In this document: positions 26,894-35,206 of the stretch, in pieces
How positions within the stretch are numbered: position 1 is the stretch's first letter
Layout: the number at the start of each line of letters is the position of its first letter
Virus record (IMG/VR): IMGVR_UViG_3300044911_003339
Span: 41,162-105,161 of that record
Source of the DNA: a virus
Direction: 5' to 3' (one strand)
Length of the DNA stretch: 64,000 bases
The notes under the pieces: generated by a model
The model's input: the letters and a program-made list of their open reading frames with translations, nothing else
Databases searched by the model: none
Told to the model about the DNA's origin: nothing
Program-made: the position numbers and the translations under genes

Positions 26894-29164
26894 ATGCCGA
26901 CCGCAATCTTCTTCAACGGCCGTCGCATCGTGCGCCCCGGCGCGTACTCCAAGGTGGACGCGAGCGCGCTCTCGTCCGTGAGCCCGTCTGCCGTCGGCAT
27001 CGTGGCTCTCATCGGAACCGCAGAGGGAGGCAAGCCTCTCTCGGTCGCGTCGGAGGACAGCGACCACACGCGGCCGGAGACCGTGCTGGAGCGCTACCGC
27101 TCGGGCTACCTCCGCACGGCGGGCCAGTTCTGCTTCGAGCCTGCGAACGACGAGGCAGTGCCCGGTGGCGCGCAGCGTCTCGTGTGCGTGAAGGTGAACC
27201 CCGCCACGCAGGCGACCGCGACGCTCTTCGACTCGACGCCCACGGCGTCAGTGCTGCTCACGTCGAAGGACTACGGCGCGTTCACGAACCAGATCAACGT
27301 GGAGGTCGCCGCGGGCACGACGCTCGGCAAGCGCATCACGGTGCGGTTCGAGAGCACGACCGAGGACTTCGACGACGTGGGCGGGCTCGACGTGCTCTCC
27401 CTCGCCTACCCGGCCGTCGCAGGGCAGTGGTCGAGCGCCACGCTCGAATCGCTCACGACGAGCCTTCGCGTGAACCTCACGCGCTCGATGACGGGCCTCA
27501 TCGGCGAGCGTGCTGCCGACATTCCCGCAACCGGCGTGGTGCGCGTGGTCTCGACCGACGCGGGCGACACCACGCAGACCGTGACCGTCTACGGCCTCGA
27601 CGGCACCAACACCCCGGTGAGCGAGACGCTCTCCCTGAACGGCACGACGGCAGTCGTGGGCACGCAGTCGTTCGCGAGCGTGACCGCAGCGCGGAAGAGC
27701 GCGGCCACGATCGGCACCGTGACGGTCGAGGATTCGCCGTTCACCGTGGCGATGTTCTCGCTCGCACCTGCGACGCTCACGCGCGGCCTCGTGTCCGTGA
27801 CCGACATGACGGTCGCTTCGGCGCTCGCCATCTCGATCGACACGCTCACGGCCGGTGCGAACGCGGTCATCCGCGGTCGGACGGCGGCGAACGCCGACAT
27901 CGCGGTGCGCTGCGACCTCTCGGCTGCGGTGCCTGCGACGGCGGTCTTCTCGCGCATCACGCAGATCGAACTCGGCGACGTGTCGGCCGCGCGCACGGTC
28001 ACGGTCGCAGGCTCGATCAGCTTCTCGCACAGCGTCTACAACACGGTGCAGAAGGTGCTCGACGCGCTGAACAACATCACGGGCTTCACGGCGACCAGCG
28101 AGGTCGCGAATCCCACGACGTTCCTCCCGAGCGACTTCGACCGCACGCTCGTCGCCGTCTCCGCGACGCCCGGCCCCGCCACGCTGTCGGCCGACCTCTT
28201 CTACTTCATCGACAAGCTCAACAACGAATCCGCGTTCGTGAGCGGCTCTCGCGTGGCCGCGCCGAGCGGCGTCCGCGTGCCGGCGAACACGGCTGCTCCG
28301 GTCTTCCTCGGGGGCGCGGTCGAGGGCACGCCGACCATCTCGGAGTACCAGCAGGCGTTCACGCTGCTGAAGAAGCGCAGGGTGAACATCATCGTCCCGC
28401 TGACGGGCGACCCTGCCGTGCACGCGCTGCTCCTCTCGCACCTCATCGAGCGCGCGGGCAAGCTGCGCTCGGAGGCGAACGGCTACGTGGGCCTGGAGAA
28501 CGTCGGCCTGACGGCGGCCCCCGACCTCTCGCGCATCAAGTCGCTCATCCAGGTCATCCAGTCGCGCCACATCTCCGCGGTCGCGCAGGAGCCTCAGCGC
28601 TTCGATCCCGACACGGGCGAGGCGACCTACTACCCGACGTGGATGCTCGCCGCGATCGCCGCGGGCATGCAGGCGGGCTCGCCCATCGGCGAGCCGCTCA
28701 CGCGCAAGAAGCCGCTCCTCACCGACTTCCGCCAGGATTCGTCCTGGACCTCGGAGGACAACGGCGACGAGCTTCTCGACGCGGGCCTCATGTTCTTGGA
28801 GAAGGTGGACGGCGTGGGAATCCGCTTCGTGCGCTCCCTGACGACCTACCTCGCCGACGACAACGTGGTCTTCAGCGAGATGAGCGCGAACGAGAGCGCG
28901 AACACCGCGGTCTACCGTCTGCGAACCGCGCTCGACCGGCGCATCGGCTCGCGCGGCCTTCGCGGCACCGTCGCGGCGATCAAGTCCCTCGCCAACGACG
29001 AACTCTCGCGCATGCGAGACGAGGAGATCATCGTGGACTACAGGAATCTCCAGGTGGAGCAGGTCGGCGACGTGTTCCCGATCTCGGTGGAGATCGCGCC
29101 CGTCTTGCCGGTGAACTTCATCCCCATCACCGTGCATCTCGTCGCCACGCGCGCTGCGGCGTGA
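26894..29164 (+). CDS. Contractile tail sheath protein
   Basis: At 756 residues this matches phage tail sheaths. The N-terminus (GRRIVRPGAYSKVD, then SAVGIVALIGTAEGG) is the classic start of the gpL/gp18-like family. The central 300 residues include added beta domains. The C-terminal third has the conserved sheath core (RVNIIVPLTGDPAVHALL, GIRFVRSLTTYLADD, FPISVEIAPVLPVNFI). It polymerises around the tube and contracts on infection. SD GAGGAGACAAGG precedes the ATG. It is followed by the tube gene, as usual in myoviruses. Confidence 0.9.
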   Translation: MPTAIFFNGRRIVRPGAYSKVDASALSSVSPSAVGIVALIGTAEGGKPLSVASEDSDHTRPETVLERYRSGYLRTAGQFCFEPANDEAVPGGAQRLVCVKVNPATQATATLFDSTPTASVLLTSKDYGAFTNQINVEVAAGTTLGKRITVRFESTTEDFDDVGGLDVLSLAYPAVAGQWSSATLESLTTSLRVNLTRSMTGLIGERAADIPATGVVRVVSTDAGDTTQTVTVYGLDGTNTPVSETLSLNGTTAVVGTQSFASVTAARKSAATIGTVTVEDSPFTVAMFSLAPATLTRGLVSVTDMTVASALAISIDTLTAGANAVIRGRTAANADIAVRCDLSAAVPATAVFSRITQIELGDVSAARTVTVAGSISFSHSVYNTVQKVLDALNNITGFTATSEVANPTTFLPSDFDRTLVAVSATPGPATLSADLFYFIDKLNNESAFVSGSRVAAPSGVRVPANTAAPVFLGGAVEGTPTISEYQQAFTLLKKRRVNIIVPLTGDPAVHALLLSHLIERAGKLRSEANGYVGLENVGLTAAPDLSRIKSLIQVIQSRHISAVAQEPQRFDPDTGEATYYPTWMLAAIAAGMQAGSPIGEPLTRKKPLLTDFRQDSSWTSEDNGDELLDAGLMFLEKVDGVGIRFVRSLTTYLADDNVVFSEMSANESANTAVYRLRTALDRRIGSRGLRGTVAAIKSLANDELSRMRDEEIIVDYRNLQVEQVGDVFPISVEIAPVLPVNFIPITVHLVATRAAA

Positions 29165-29184
29165 GAAGGATTCGGAGGTAGGTC

Positions 29185-29622
29185 ATGGCCGAACTGGGCA
29201 GGGTTCTTTCTGGCGCACGGGCGCGTCTCATGATCGAGGGCGTTCCCGTGATGTACGCCACGAACTGCTCGTACTCGGAGGAAATCCAGTACGACCCCGT
29301 GGAGGTGCTCGACAAGCTCGACGTGGCCGAGCACGTGCCCGTCGCGTACCGAGTCACCTTCTCGGCGCAGATGGTCCGTGTCGTGCTGAGCCCGATCAAG
29401 AATCGGGACGGCGTGGCGATCATGCCGGTGCTGGAGGACATCCTCACGGCCGGCGAACTGACGGCGACCATCGAGGACTCGGTGACGGGCGCGGTCGTGG
29501 CGAGCATCGAGCGTGTGCGGGCCTCCCGCTACACGCAGAACATCGGTGCCCGCGCGATGGTGCTGACGGATGTCGAGTTCGTCGCCATCCGCGTCCGCGA
29601 CGAGAGCGAGATCGGAACCTGA
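29185..29622 (+). CDS. Tail tube protein
   Basis: A 145-residue protein with SD GGAGG, directly after the sheath. The beta-strand pattern (RARLMIEGVPVMYATNCSYS, then TDVEFVAIRVRDE) and size fit gp19/gpM-type tube proteins, which stack as hexameric rings inside the sheath. No cysteine pair or signal peptide. Order sheath-tube-chaperone-tape measure supports the call strongly. Confidence 0.82.
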   Translation: MAELGRVLSGARARLMIEGVPVMYATNCSYSEEIQYDPVEVLDKLDVAEHVPVAYRVTFSAQMVRVVLSPIKNRDGVAIMPVLEDILTAGELTATIEDSVTGAVVASIERVRASRYTQNIGARAMVLTDVEFVAIRVRDESEIGT

Positions 29623-29651
29623 TTCCAGGTTCCACACAGGGAGGGTGATCC

Positions 29652-30242
29652 ATGACGAGTGCATCGGCGGCGAGGAAGAGCCTCGCAGCAGCGCAACAGG
29701 CGGCGTCGAAGGACGAGACGGCGAAGAAGACCGTCTCGTCCGAGACGTACATCGACCTCGACGTGACCGACACGTCGGGGCGGCGCTTCACGGGGCGGTT
29801 CAAGTACCGCGTCCCGAACCTCTCCGCGATCGTCGAGATCGGGAAGCTGAAGGCGCTGCTCGCAGCGGGTCAGAATCTCGCCGTCGTCGATCCGGCTTCA
29901 GCAGGCATCGTCGAGGTGACGGCGTACCTGGAGGTCACGATCGACCACAGCGCGCCCGGCACGCCTTCGTGGTGGCAGGAGACCGACCACGGCTCGCGCC
30001 TCTACGACTTCACCCCGCTGCGGCGGCTCTACGAGGAGGTGCGCTCGTACGAGGAGAGGTTTCACGGAGGAGGTAAGAAGCGCGGCGAATCTGAAGCCGC
30101 TGCTCCAGCACCCGAAGAGCCCGGAGATGCAGGTGATGCTGGTGCGGACGCTCTGGGCGAGAGCGTTCAACCTGAGCCCGCTGGACCCGTCGTGCTCGCA
30201 GGTGACGGTGCGCGAAGCTCTGGAATGGATCGCCGCGGCTAA
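29652..30242 (+). CDS. Tail assembly chaperone, upstream frame (gpG-like)
   Basis: This 196-residue frame starts at an ATG after GGGAGGG, between tube and tape measure, the place of tail assembly chaperones. Residues 30-137 look folded (TYIDLDVTDTSGRRFTGRF, then PNLSAIVEIGKL). After about base 30063 the frame turns into low-complexity Glu/Ala/Gly/Pro sequence with mixed third bases and ends in a rare TAA, while the +1 frame becomes strongly coding. A probable frameshift therefore gives two products: this short form, and a G-GT-like fusion of about 272 residues ending at 30471. Confidence 0.75.
   Translation: MTSASAARKSLAAAQQAASKDETAKKTVSSETYIDLDVTDTSGRRFTGRFKYRVPNLSAIVEIGKLKALLAAGQNLAVVDPASAGIVEVTAYLEVTIDHSAPGTPSWWQETDHGSRLYDFTPLRRLYEEVRSYEERFHGGGKKRGESEAAAPAPEEPGDAGDAGADALGESVQPEPAGPVVLAGDGARSSGMDRRG
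30051..30066 (+). promoter_or_regulatory. Candidate programmed frameshift site
   Basis: The upstream frame reads GAG AGG TTT CAC at 30054-30065. A +1 slip of the Phe tRNA from TTT (30060-30062) to TTC (30061-30063) joins EERF to TEEVRSAAN. A purine-rich SD-like run (GAGGAGAGG, 30051-30059) sits directly upstream, as in prfB +1 frameshifting. A -2 slip, as described for Mu tail chaperones, would reach the same frame. Confidence 0.5.
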
Positions 30243-30471
30243 CGCGGTCGAAGAGATTGCGAACGAGAGCCGGAAGAAGAGGGAGCGAGAGCAGGCGAGG
30301 TACAAGCTCGGAGACACGGAGGTCACCGTGCGCAGCGACGAAGAGGCGAGGAAGCTCGCAGACACGCCGCACCTCACGGGCGATCCTGAGTGGGACGCCA
30401 TCGAACTCGCCGCAACCGACGCTTCCCGGCCCCTGCTCGACAAGGGAATCAAGGTGAAGCGTGGCCGGTGA
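30064..30471 (+). CDS. Tail assembly chaperone, downstream (frameshifted) part (gpT-like)
   Basis: The +1 frame is open from upstream of 30001 and has strong G/C third positions from 30064 on. If translated alone it would start at the ATG at 30127 (114 residues), which has no good SD. As a fusion it adds about 135 residues to the first 137 of the upstream frame. The sequence is helical and charged (VREALEWIAAANAVEEIANE), as expected for the part of gpGT that contacts the tape measure. It overlaps the tape measure start by 11 bases. The frameshift is inferred, not proven. Confidence 0.65.
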   Translation, partial: TEEVRSAANLKPLLQHPKSPEMQVMLVRTLWARAFNLSPLDPSCSQVTVREALEWIAAANAVEEIANESRKKREREQARYKLGDTEVTVRSDEEARKLADTPHLTGDPEWDAIELAATDASRPLLDKGIKVKRGR

Positions 30472-32305
30472 GAAGCTGAAGACGACGATCGAGATCGGGG
30501 TCGATGACCGTCAGGTCCGCGGCCTCGGTCGAACGCTCGACGGTGCGCTCAACCCGCGCACCGTCGATCGCTTCACGCGTTCGATCGATCGCGCCACGGC
30601 GGCCATCGAGAAGATGGCGAAGCTCCAGGCGGGCCTCGTCGGGCACCTGGAAGAAGCCGCGAAGATTCAGAGCGAGATGGCTCGCTCGATGGAGATGGCG
30701 CAGCGGCGGCAGCAGCAGCAGATGCCCGGAGGCGCGCTGGCTCCGACGCCTGGGCAGCGCTCTCCCGCAGACGAGCGCGAGCGAGACGAGCATCGTCGCG
30801 AGCTTGCGGCGCAGCGCTACCAGCGATGGGAGAATCGAGTCAACTCCGCTGGCGCTGCCGTCGTGCCTCAGGAGGGCATGATCGCGCGCGCCCTCGGAGG
30901 TCTCCCTTGGGTCGGCGGCCTGCTCGGCGGAGCGGCGAGCGCCGCCACGCAGTTCTCGTCGCACAGCGACGCCTACAGCCGCGCCCTCGCACAGACCGCA
31001 GGCGTGCTCGGCACCTCGCGCGGCTTCAACACCCGGATGCCGGGTGAGGAGCGGAGCGCTGTCGGCGCGTATCAGCGCGCAGGATTCTCGGCGACCGAGA
31101 TGCTGCCCATGCTGCGCGAGCTTGCGCAGGCTGGTTGGATCAGCGGCGACAACGTGCTCGGCGTCGCCCCCACGGCTGCGCGCCTTCAGGCAGGTCTCGG
31201 AGTGGGCGCGGGGCAGGCCGGCTCGCTGATCAGCGCGATCGGCACGGCGCGCATGGACGAGCCGAACCCGCAGGAATCCATCGCCATCCTCACCGACGCA
31301 GTGGACTCCGGCATCCGCTCGGGCTTCTCGCGCTCCGTCATCGGGCAGTACATGCAGCAGATGGCGTCGGACATCGAGGGGCTCCGACGGCAGGGCATCA
31401 TGATCGACCCGCACGGCATGCTCGCGATGCAGCGGTTCGTGGCGAATCTCGGGCAGGGCTTCGCGGGTGCTGCGGGCCCGCAGGCGGCGCAGGGCATGCG
31501 CGACGCGCTCCGGGGTGCCCCTGACCGCTCGGGTGCCTTCTCGGCCTTCGCGATGCAGGCGGCGGGCTTCGGAAGGGGGCGCTCGGCCTTCCAGGCGGCC
31601 CGTACGCTGGAGGAGAGCCCCTGGGAGGTGCTTCCGACCATCCTCCAGCAGATGAACGCTCGTGGAGGCTCTGAGGAGTCGCGCGCCATGGCGATCCGCC
31701 AGTTGTTCATGGACGGCGGTCACACGCTCTCGCGCACGCAGGCCCTCACGCTCGCGCAGATCGCCCCCGAGGACATCCAGCGACGCATCGACGACGCGAA
31801 TCGACGCGGAGGGCTGTCGGACATCGAGCAGCTTCTCGAACCCGGTGAGCGTGGGTCGGGAGGAGCCGCGGTCATCGCGGGCGAAGAGAATCAGCGCATC
31901 GCAGTCGGCCAGCGTGTGCGTCCCATCGTGACCCAGATGCGAGGGCTCGAACTCCAGTACGCGCGCGAGTTCGCAGAGATCGGCGTGAACGTCTTCAACG
32001 CGGTTCGCGAAGGGCTGCGAGAGGCAGCCGACGCCGCGGTGAGCGGAGGTGCGCGCGGGCTCATGCGTCATCTCGCGAGCACGGTCGCTCCGAGCGGCTC
32101 AACGGCGCGAGCTTCCGCAGACCAGTGGGAGGCCGGCCGCGAGGACATCAACCGCTCGTTCGACGAAGCCATGGCTCCGGTCATCGGCTCGCTCCAGGAC
32201 TTCGATTCCGCGCTCTCGACCGTCATCAACCGGATCAGTCGCTTCTTCGGTGGAGGCAGCGAGGCCCCCGCACCCGCAGCGCTCTCTGCCGGAACGAGGG
32301 AGTGA
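30461..32305 (+). CDS. Tail tape measure protein
   Basis: A 614-residue, mostly helical protein beginning at a GTG inside the chaperone end. A Lys/Arg/Glu/Gln-rich helix (about residues 40-130) is followed by Ala/Gly-rich hydrophobic helices (GGLPWVGGLLGGAASAATQF) and a helical domain (AGFSATEMLPMLRELAQAG) typical of tape measures. It fixes tail length and is ejected through the tube. If the usual near-proportional rule holds, the tail would be short for a myovirus (inference). Position between chaperones and the hub gene supports the call. Confidence 0.7.
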   Translation: MAGEKLKTTIEIGVDDRQVRGLGRTLDGALNPRTVDRFTRSIDRATAAIEKMAKLQAGLVGHLEEAAKIQSEMARSMEMAQRRQQQQMPGGALAPTPGQRSPADERERDEHRRELAAQRYQRWENRVNSAGAAVVPQEGMIARALGGLPWVGGLLGGAASAATQFSSHSDAYSRALAQTAGVLGTSRGFNTRMPGEERSAVGAYQRAGFSATEMLPMLRELAQAGWISGDNVLGVAPTAARLQAGLGVGAGQAGSLISAIGTARMDEPNPQESIAILTDAVDSGIRSGFSRSVIGQYMQQMASDIEGLRRQGIMIDPHGMLAMQRFVANLGQGFAGAAGPQAAQGMRDALRGAPDRSGAFSAFAMQAAGFGRGRSAFQAARTLEESPWEVLPTILQQMNARGGSEESRAMAIRQLFMDGGHTLSRTQALTLAQIAPEDIQRRIDDANRRGGLSDIEQLLEPGERGSGGAAVIAGEENQRIAVGQRVRPIVTQMRGLELQYAREFAEIGVNVFNAVREGLREAADAAVSGGARGLMRHLASTVAPSGSTARASADQWEAGREDINRSFDEAMAPVIGSLQDFDSALSTVINRISRFFGGGSEAPAPAALSAGTRE

Positions 32306-32308
32306 CCG

Positions 32309-34135
32309 ATGCGCGGGCAGCACACGCGCGTCATCCCGACGTTCTACTCGGCGCAGGGATTCTCAGGTGAGGTCGTTGACGGCTATCACCAGGACTTCGG
32401 TCACATCGTCGGCTTCACGCACCAGAAGGCGTTCGGCGGCGCGAGTGGTCGCTGGTCGATCACCTTCAAGAAGGCGAGTGCCGACCCGCTGCGTCTCTGG
32501 CGCGAGCCCGAGGGCGTGTGGGTCGGCCTCGACGTGCTGCTCGGGAATCGTCGTCATCCGCTGACGCTCGGTCACGTCGATTCGCTGCGCAAGAACGTGG
32601 CTCGCGGCGGAGGTGGCGATCGCGACGTGACCTTCACGCTCTCGGGACGCGACATCGGCAAGCCGCTGGAGACGACGGAACTCTACATCAACATCTACGA
32701 GCAGACCGGGGCGATTCCCATGGTCCCGCTCTACGACGCGGTGCAGGACGACCTGGAGGGATCTCCCGACACCATCATCGCGTCGATCATCAAGGCGTGG
32801 CTCGGCAACAACGGCGTGGCCGACAAGCAGTGGGTCCTGCCTCCCGGTCTCGGCTCGGGCTCGACCGCGTTCTTCGACGAGCTTCGCCTCGCGCTCGGAA
32901 CCACGCGCGGACGCATCTACGAGCCTGCGCTCTACAACCCCGACCAGTGGCAAGGCCGCAAGCTCTGGGAGTGCCTCCAGGAGTACCAGAACGGCCTGCT
33001 CAACGAGATGTGGGTCGATTACGCGCCCGAGCGCCCGAACACGACCGACCCCAGCACGCCGGCCGAGAACCTGAAGCCGACGCTCTTCCTGCGCGAGAGG
33101 CCCTTCCCGACATTCGAAGGAGGTCATCGCGCGTGGGACGCGCTCACGACCTGGAAGCTCCGCTTGGAGGACTACAGGAGCCTCGACGTGAACGTCGGGA
33201 ATCCGACCGAGCGCTTCAACTACTGGATGATCGAAGGGCAGGGTCTCGGCAGCGAGCGCTACGAGTCGATCGCGTACGTCCAGGAGTCGGTGCAGCGCCA
33301 GCGCGGCGAGCCCGGCTCTCTGCCGATCTACAACCTCGAATCCATCCGCAAGCACGGCTTCCGTCGCTGGCAGCAGAGCACGCGCTACCTCCCGCTCGCT
33401 GACGAGAAGGAGTGGCTCCAGCAGTGCGCGCCGTGGCTCCAGATGGTGCACGACTGGTACGTCATCTCGCCGCAACTCGCCTCGGGCATCGTCCAGACCT
33501 CGCGCCTCATGCCGTGGATTCGCATCGGCGACCGCGTGAAGATCACGGAGTACGAGGGGCACACGCGAATCTACTACGTCGAGGGTGTCTCCCACGCCTA
33601 CCAGTACCCGCAGGCCGGAACGACCACGCTCACGATCACGCGAGGTCAGCGGATCGATGAAGACCTGCTCTCGGTCTACTATCGGACGGTGGTCAGCGCG
33701 CAGGTCGAGGAGAACGACCGCGCTCGCATCGAGGAGAATCGTCGCATGAGCGTGGAGGACGCAACCGATCGCGCGCTCGCGTCCTACGACGCCACGGTGG
33801 GCACGCCGCTCGACTCGCCCGAGGAAGGGCTCGACGCGAGCGAGGCGGGCAACCTCGATCGTGTCGATCCTGAGGACACGTCTGCGGTCGCCGACGACAC
33901 GACGCTCGGAGACGATTCGTCGCTGCGGGGTCGCGAGGTCGCGCCCGACGCAGAGGCCCTCGTCGAGACCCCGAGCGACGACACGGCGGCGACGAGCCTC
34001 GAACGAGGAGACCCGATCGCGACCGAGGATGCTCCGACCGATGACGTGCGCGCACCCCTGGAGGACCGTCCTGGCGTCGTCCGCATCTCGGAGCCGATGG
34101 TGTTCGAGGGCCGCATCGGCGGAGGTCGCCGATGA
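32309..34135 (+). CDS. Baseplate hub protein (gp27/gpP-like)
   Basis: A 608-residue protein between tape measure and spike. The first 480 residues are beta-rich with many Trp/Tyr residues and a strand pattern like gp27-type hubs (DRVKITEYEGHTRIYYVEGV near residues 408-427). The last 130 residues are a hydrophilic Asp/Glu/Ser/Thr-rich tail, probably disordered. Hubs join the tube to the spike trimer. The stop overlaps the spike start (ATGA), consistent with joint assembly. Confidence 0.7.
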   Translation: MRGQHTRVIPTFYSAQGFSGEVVDGYHQDFGHIVGFTHQKAFGGASGRWSITFKKASADPLRLWREPEGVWVGLDVLLGNRRHPLTLGHVDSLRKNVARGGGGDRDVTFTLSGRDIGKPLETTELYINIYEQTGAIPMVPLYDAVQDDLEGSPDTIIASIIKAWLGNNGVADKQWVLPPGLGSGSTAFFDELRLALGTTRGRIYEPALYNPDQWQGRKLWECLQEYQNGLLNEMWVDYAPERPNTTDPSTPAENLKPTLFLRERPFPTFEGGHRAWDALTTWKLRLEDYRSLDVNVGNPTERFNYWMIEGQGLGSERYESIAYVQESVQRQRGEPGSLPIYNLESIRKHGFRRWQQSTRYLPLADEKEWLQQCAPWLQMVHDWYVISPQLASGIVQTSRLMPWIRIGDRVKITEYEGHTRIYYVEGVSHAYQYPQAGTTTLTITRGQRIDEDLLSVYYRTVVSAQVEENDRARIEENRRMSVEDATDRALASYDATVGTPLDSPEEGLDASEAGNLDRVDPEDTSAVADDTTLGDDSSLRGREVAPDAEALVETPSDDTAATSLERGDPIATEDAPTDDVRAPLEDRPGVVRISEPMVFEGRIGGGRR

Positions 34136-35193
34136 GCCGCTTCGGCCCCGTGCTGGGTCCCTCGGGCGAGATCGTCCAAGGAGGCGTCGCACCCCGCCTC
34201 GCCGGCTCCACGCCGCGCTACGGGCCCCGCGGGACGCTCTACCGGGCCATCGTGCTCCGCACCTTCACGACCGACGACCCGGTGCGCACGGAGGGACGCA
34301 AGGGCTCGACGGATCGCACGGTGGACGTGGAGTGCGACGTGGTGCTCACGAAGTCGCACGTGCGACTCCGACGCGTGCCGGTGCTTCAGCGCAACCACGG
34401 CTTGAACGACCTGCACAACGTCTGGATTCCGAGGCCGTGCTCCCGCGTGATCAACGTGGACGGCACGACTGATCCGAATCGCCAGTTGAACCTGCGAGGC
34501 GTCTCGCGCCGCGGCGTTCCGATCAGCGTGCCTCCCGCCTTCACTGACCTCGACGGCGATCACGTGCTCGTCTCGTTCATCGACAACGACATGGAGTCGC
34601 CCGTCATCGTCGGCGCGCTCGCGCACGCTCGCACGCGCAGGCTCGTCGTCTCGGGCAGCGGGTGGCGCGAGGACGGCTCGGGCGCGGCCCGCGGCGAGGT
34701 CGGCGAGAACGAGTTCTACACGCGTCACCGCGGGACCGAGGTGCGCATCAACGATCAGGGCGACCTGCTCTTCGACGCGCTCGGCGCGACCACGAACGAA
34801 GAGAATCAGTCGCCCGGAAGTGGCATCGGTCAGATCCGATTCCGGGTGAAGGACTCGACCCGCCTCACGATCGAGGTGGACGGCACGGACGTGCTGGAGG
34901 TGTGGCAGGACGGCGCGCAGGTGCGCATCGACCTCGGCGAAGGCGCGAGCGAGAGCCTCATCCTGGGCGACTCCTTCCGCTCGTTCCTGAACGACTGGCT
35001 CACGCACGTCTTCGCGCAGCACCAGCACCTCCCCGGTACGCTCACGAACAGCGGAGGTGCCGTCACAGGGCTCTCGGGCACGGTCTCTCCGGTGACCGTC
35101 CCGCCGCTCGTGCCTCCACCTCCCCTCTCCTACACCGGCTCGCAGATGGCGGCTTCGCTCCTCTCCGACCTCGCGAAGACGAAGCGGACCTGA
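34132..35193 (+). CDS. Baseplate spike protein (gpV/gp5-like, OB-fold)
   Basis: A 353-residue protein. The section RGVPISVPPAFTDLDGDHVLVSFIDNDMES fits the gpV/gp5 OB-fold that sits under the hub (shown here only in outline: VPPAFTDLDGD and VLVSFIDND). Repeating short strands (TRLTIEVDGTDVLEV) predict a beta-helical spike, and HVFAQHQHLPGT near residue 283-294 provides an HxH that could bind a metal at the tip. No lysozyme domain is inserted, unlike T4 gp5. The Pro-rich end may be flexible. Confidence 0.7.
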   Translation: MSRFGPVLGPSGEIVQGGVAPRLAGSTPRYGPRGTLYRAIVLRTFTTDDPVRTEGRKGSTDRTVDVECDVVLTKSHVRLRRVPVLQRNHGLNDLHNVWIPRPCSRVINVDGTTDPNRQLNLRGVSRRGVPISVPPAFTDLDGDHVLVSFIDNDMESPVIVGALAHARTRRLVVSGSGWREDGSGAARGEVGENEFYTRHRGTEVRINDQGDLLFDALGATTNEENQSPGSGIGQIRFRVKDSTRLTIEVDGTDVLEVWQDGAQVRIDLGEGASESLILGDSFRSFLNDWLTHVFAQHQHLPGTLTNSGGAVTGLSGTVSPVTVPPLVPPPPLSYTGSQMAASLLSDLAKTKRT

Positions 35194-35206
35194 CAGGATC
35201 ACCACC

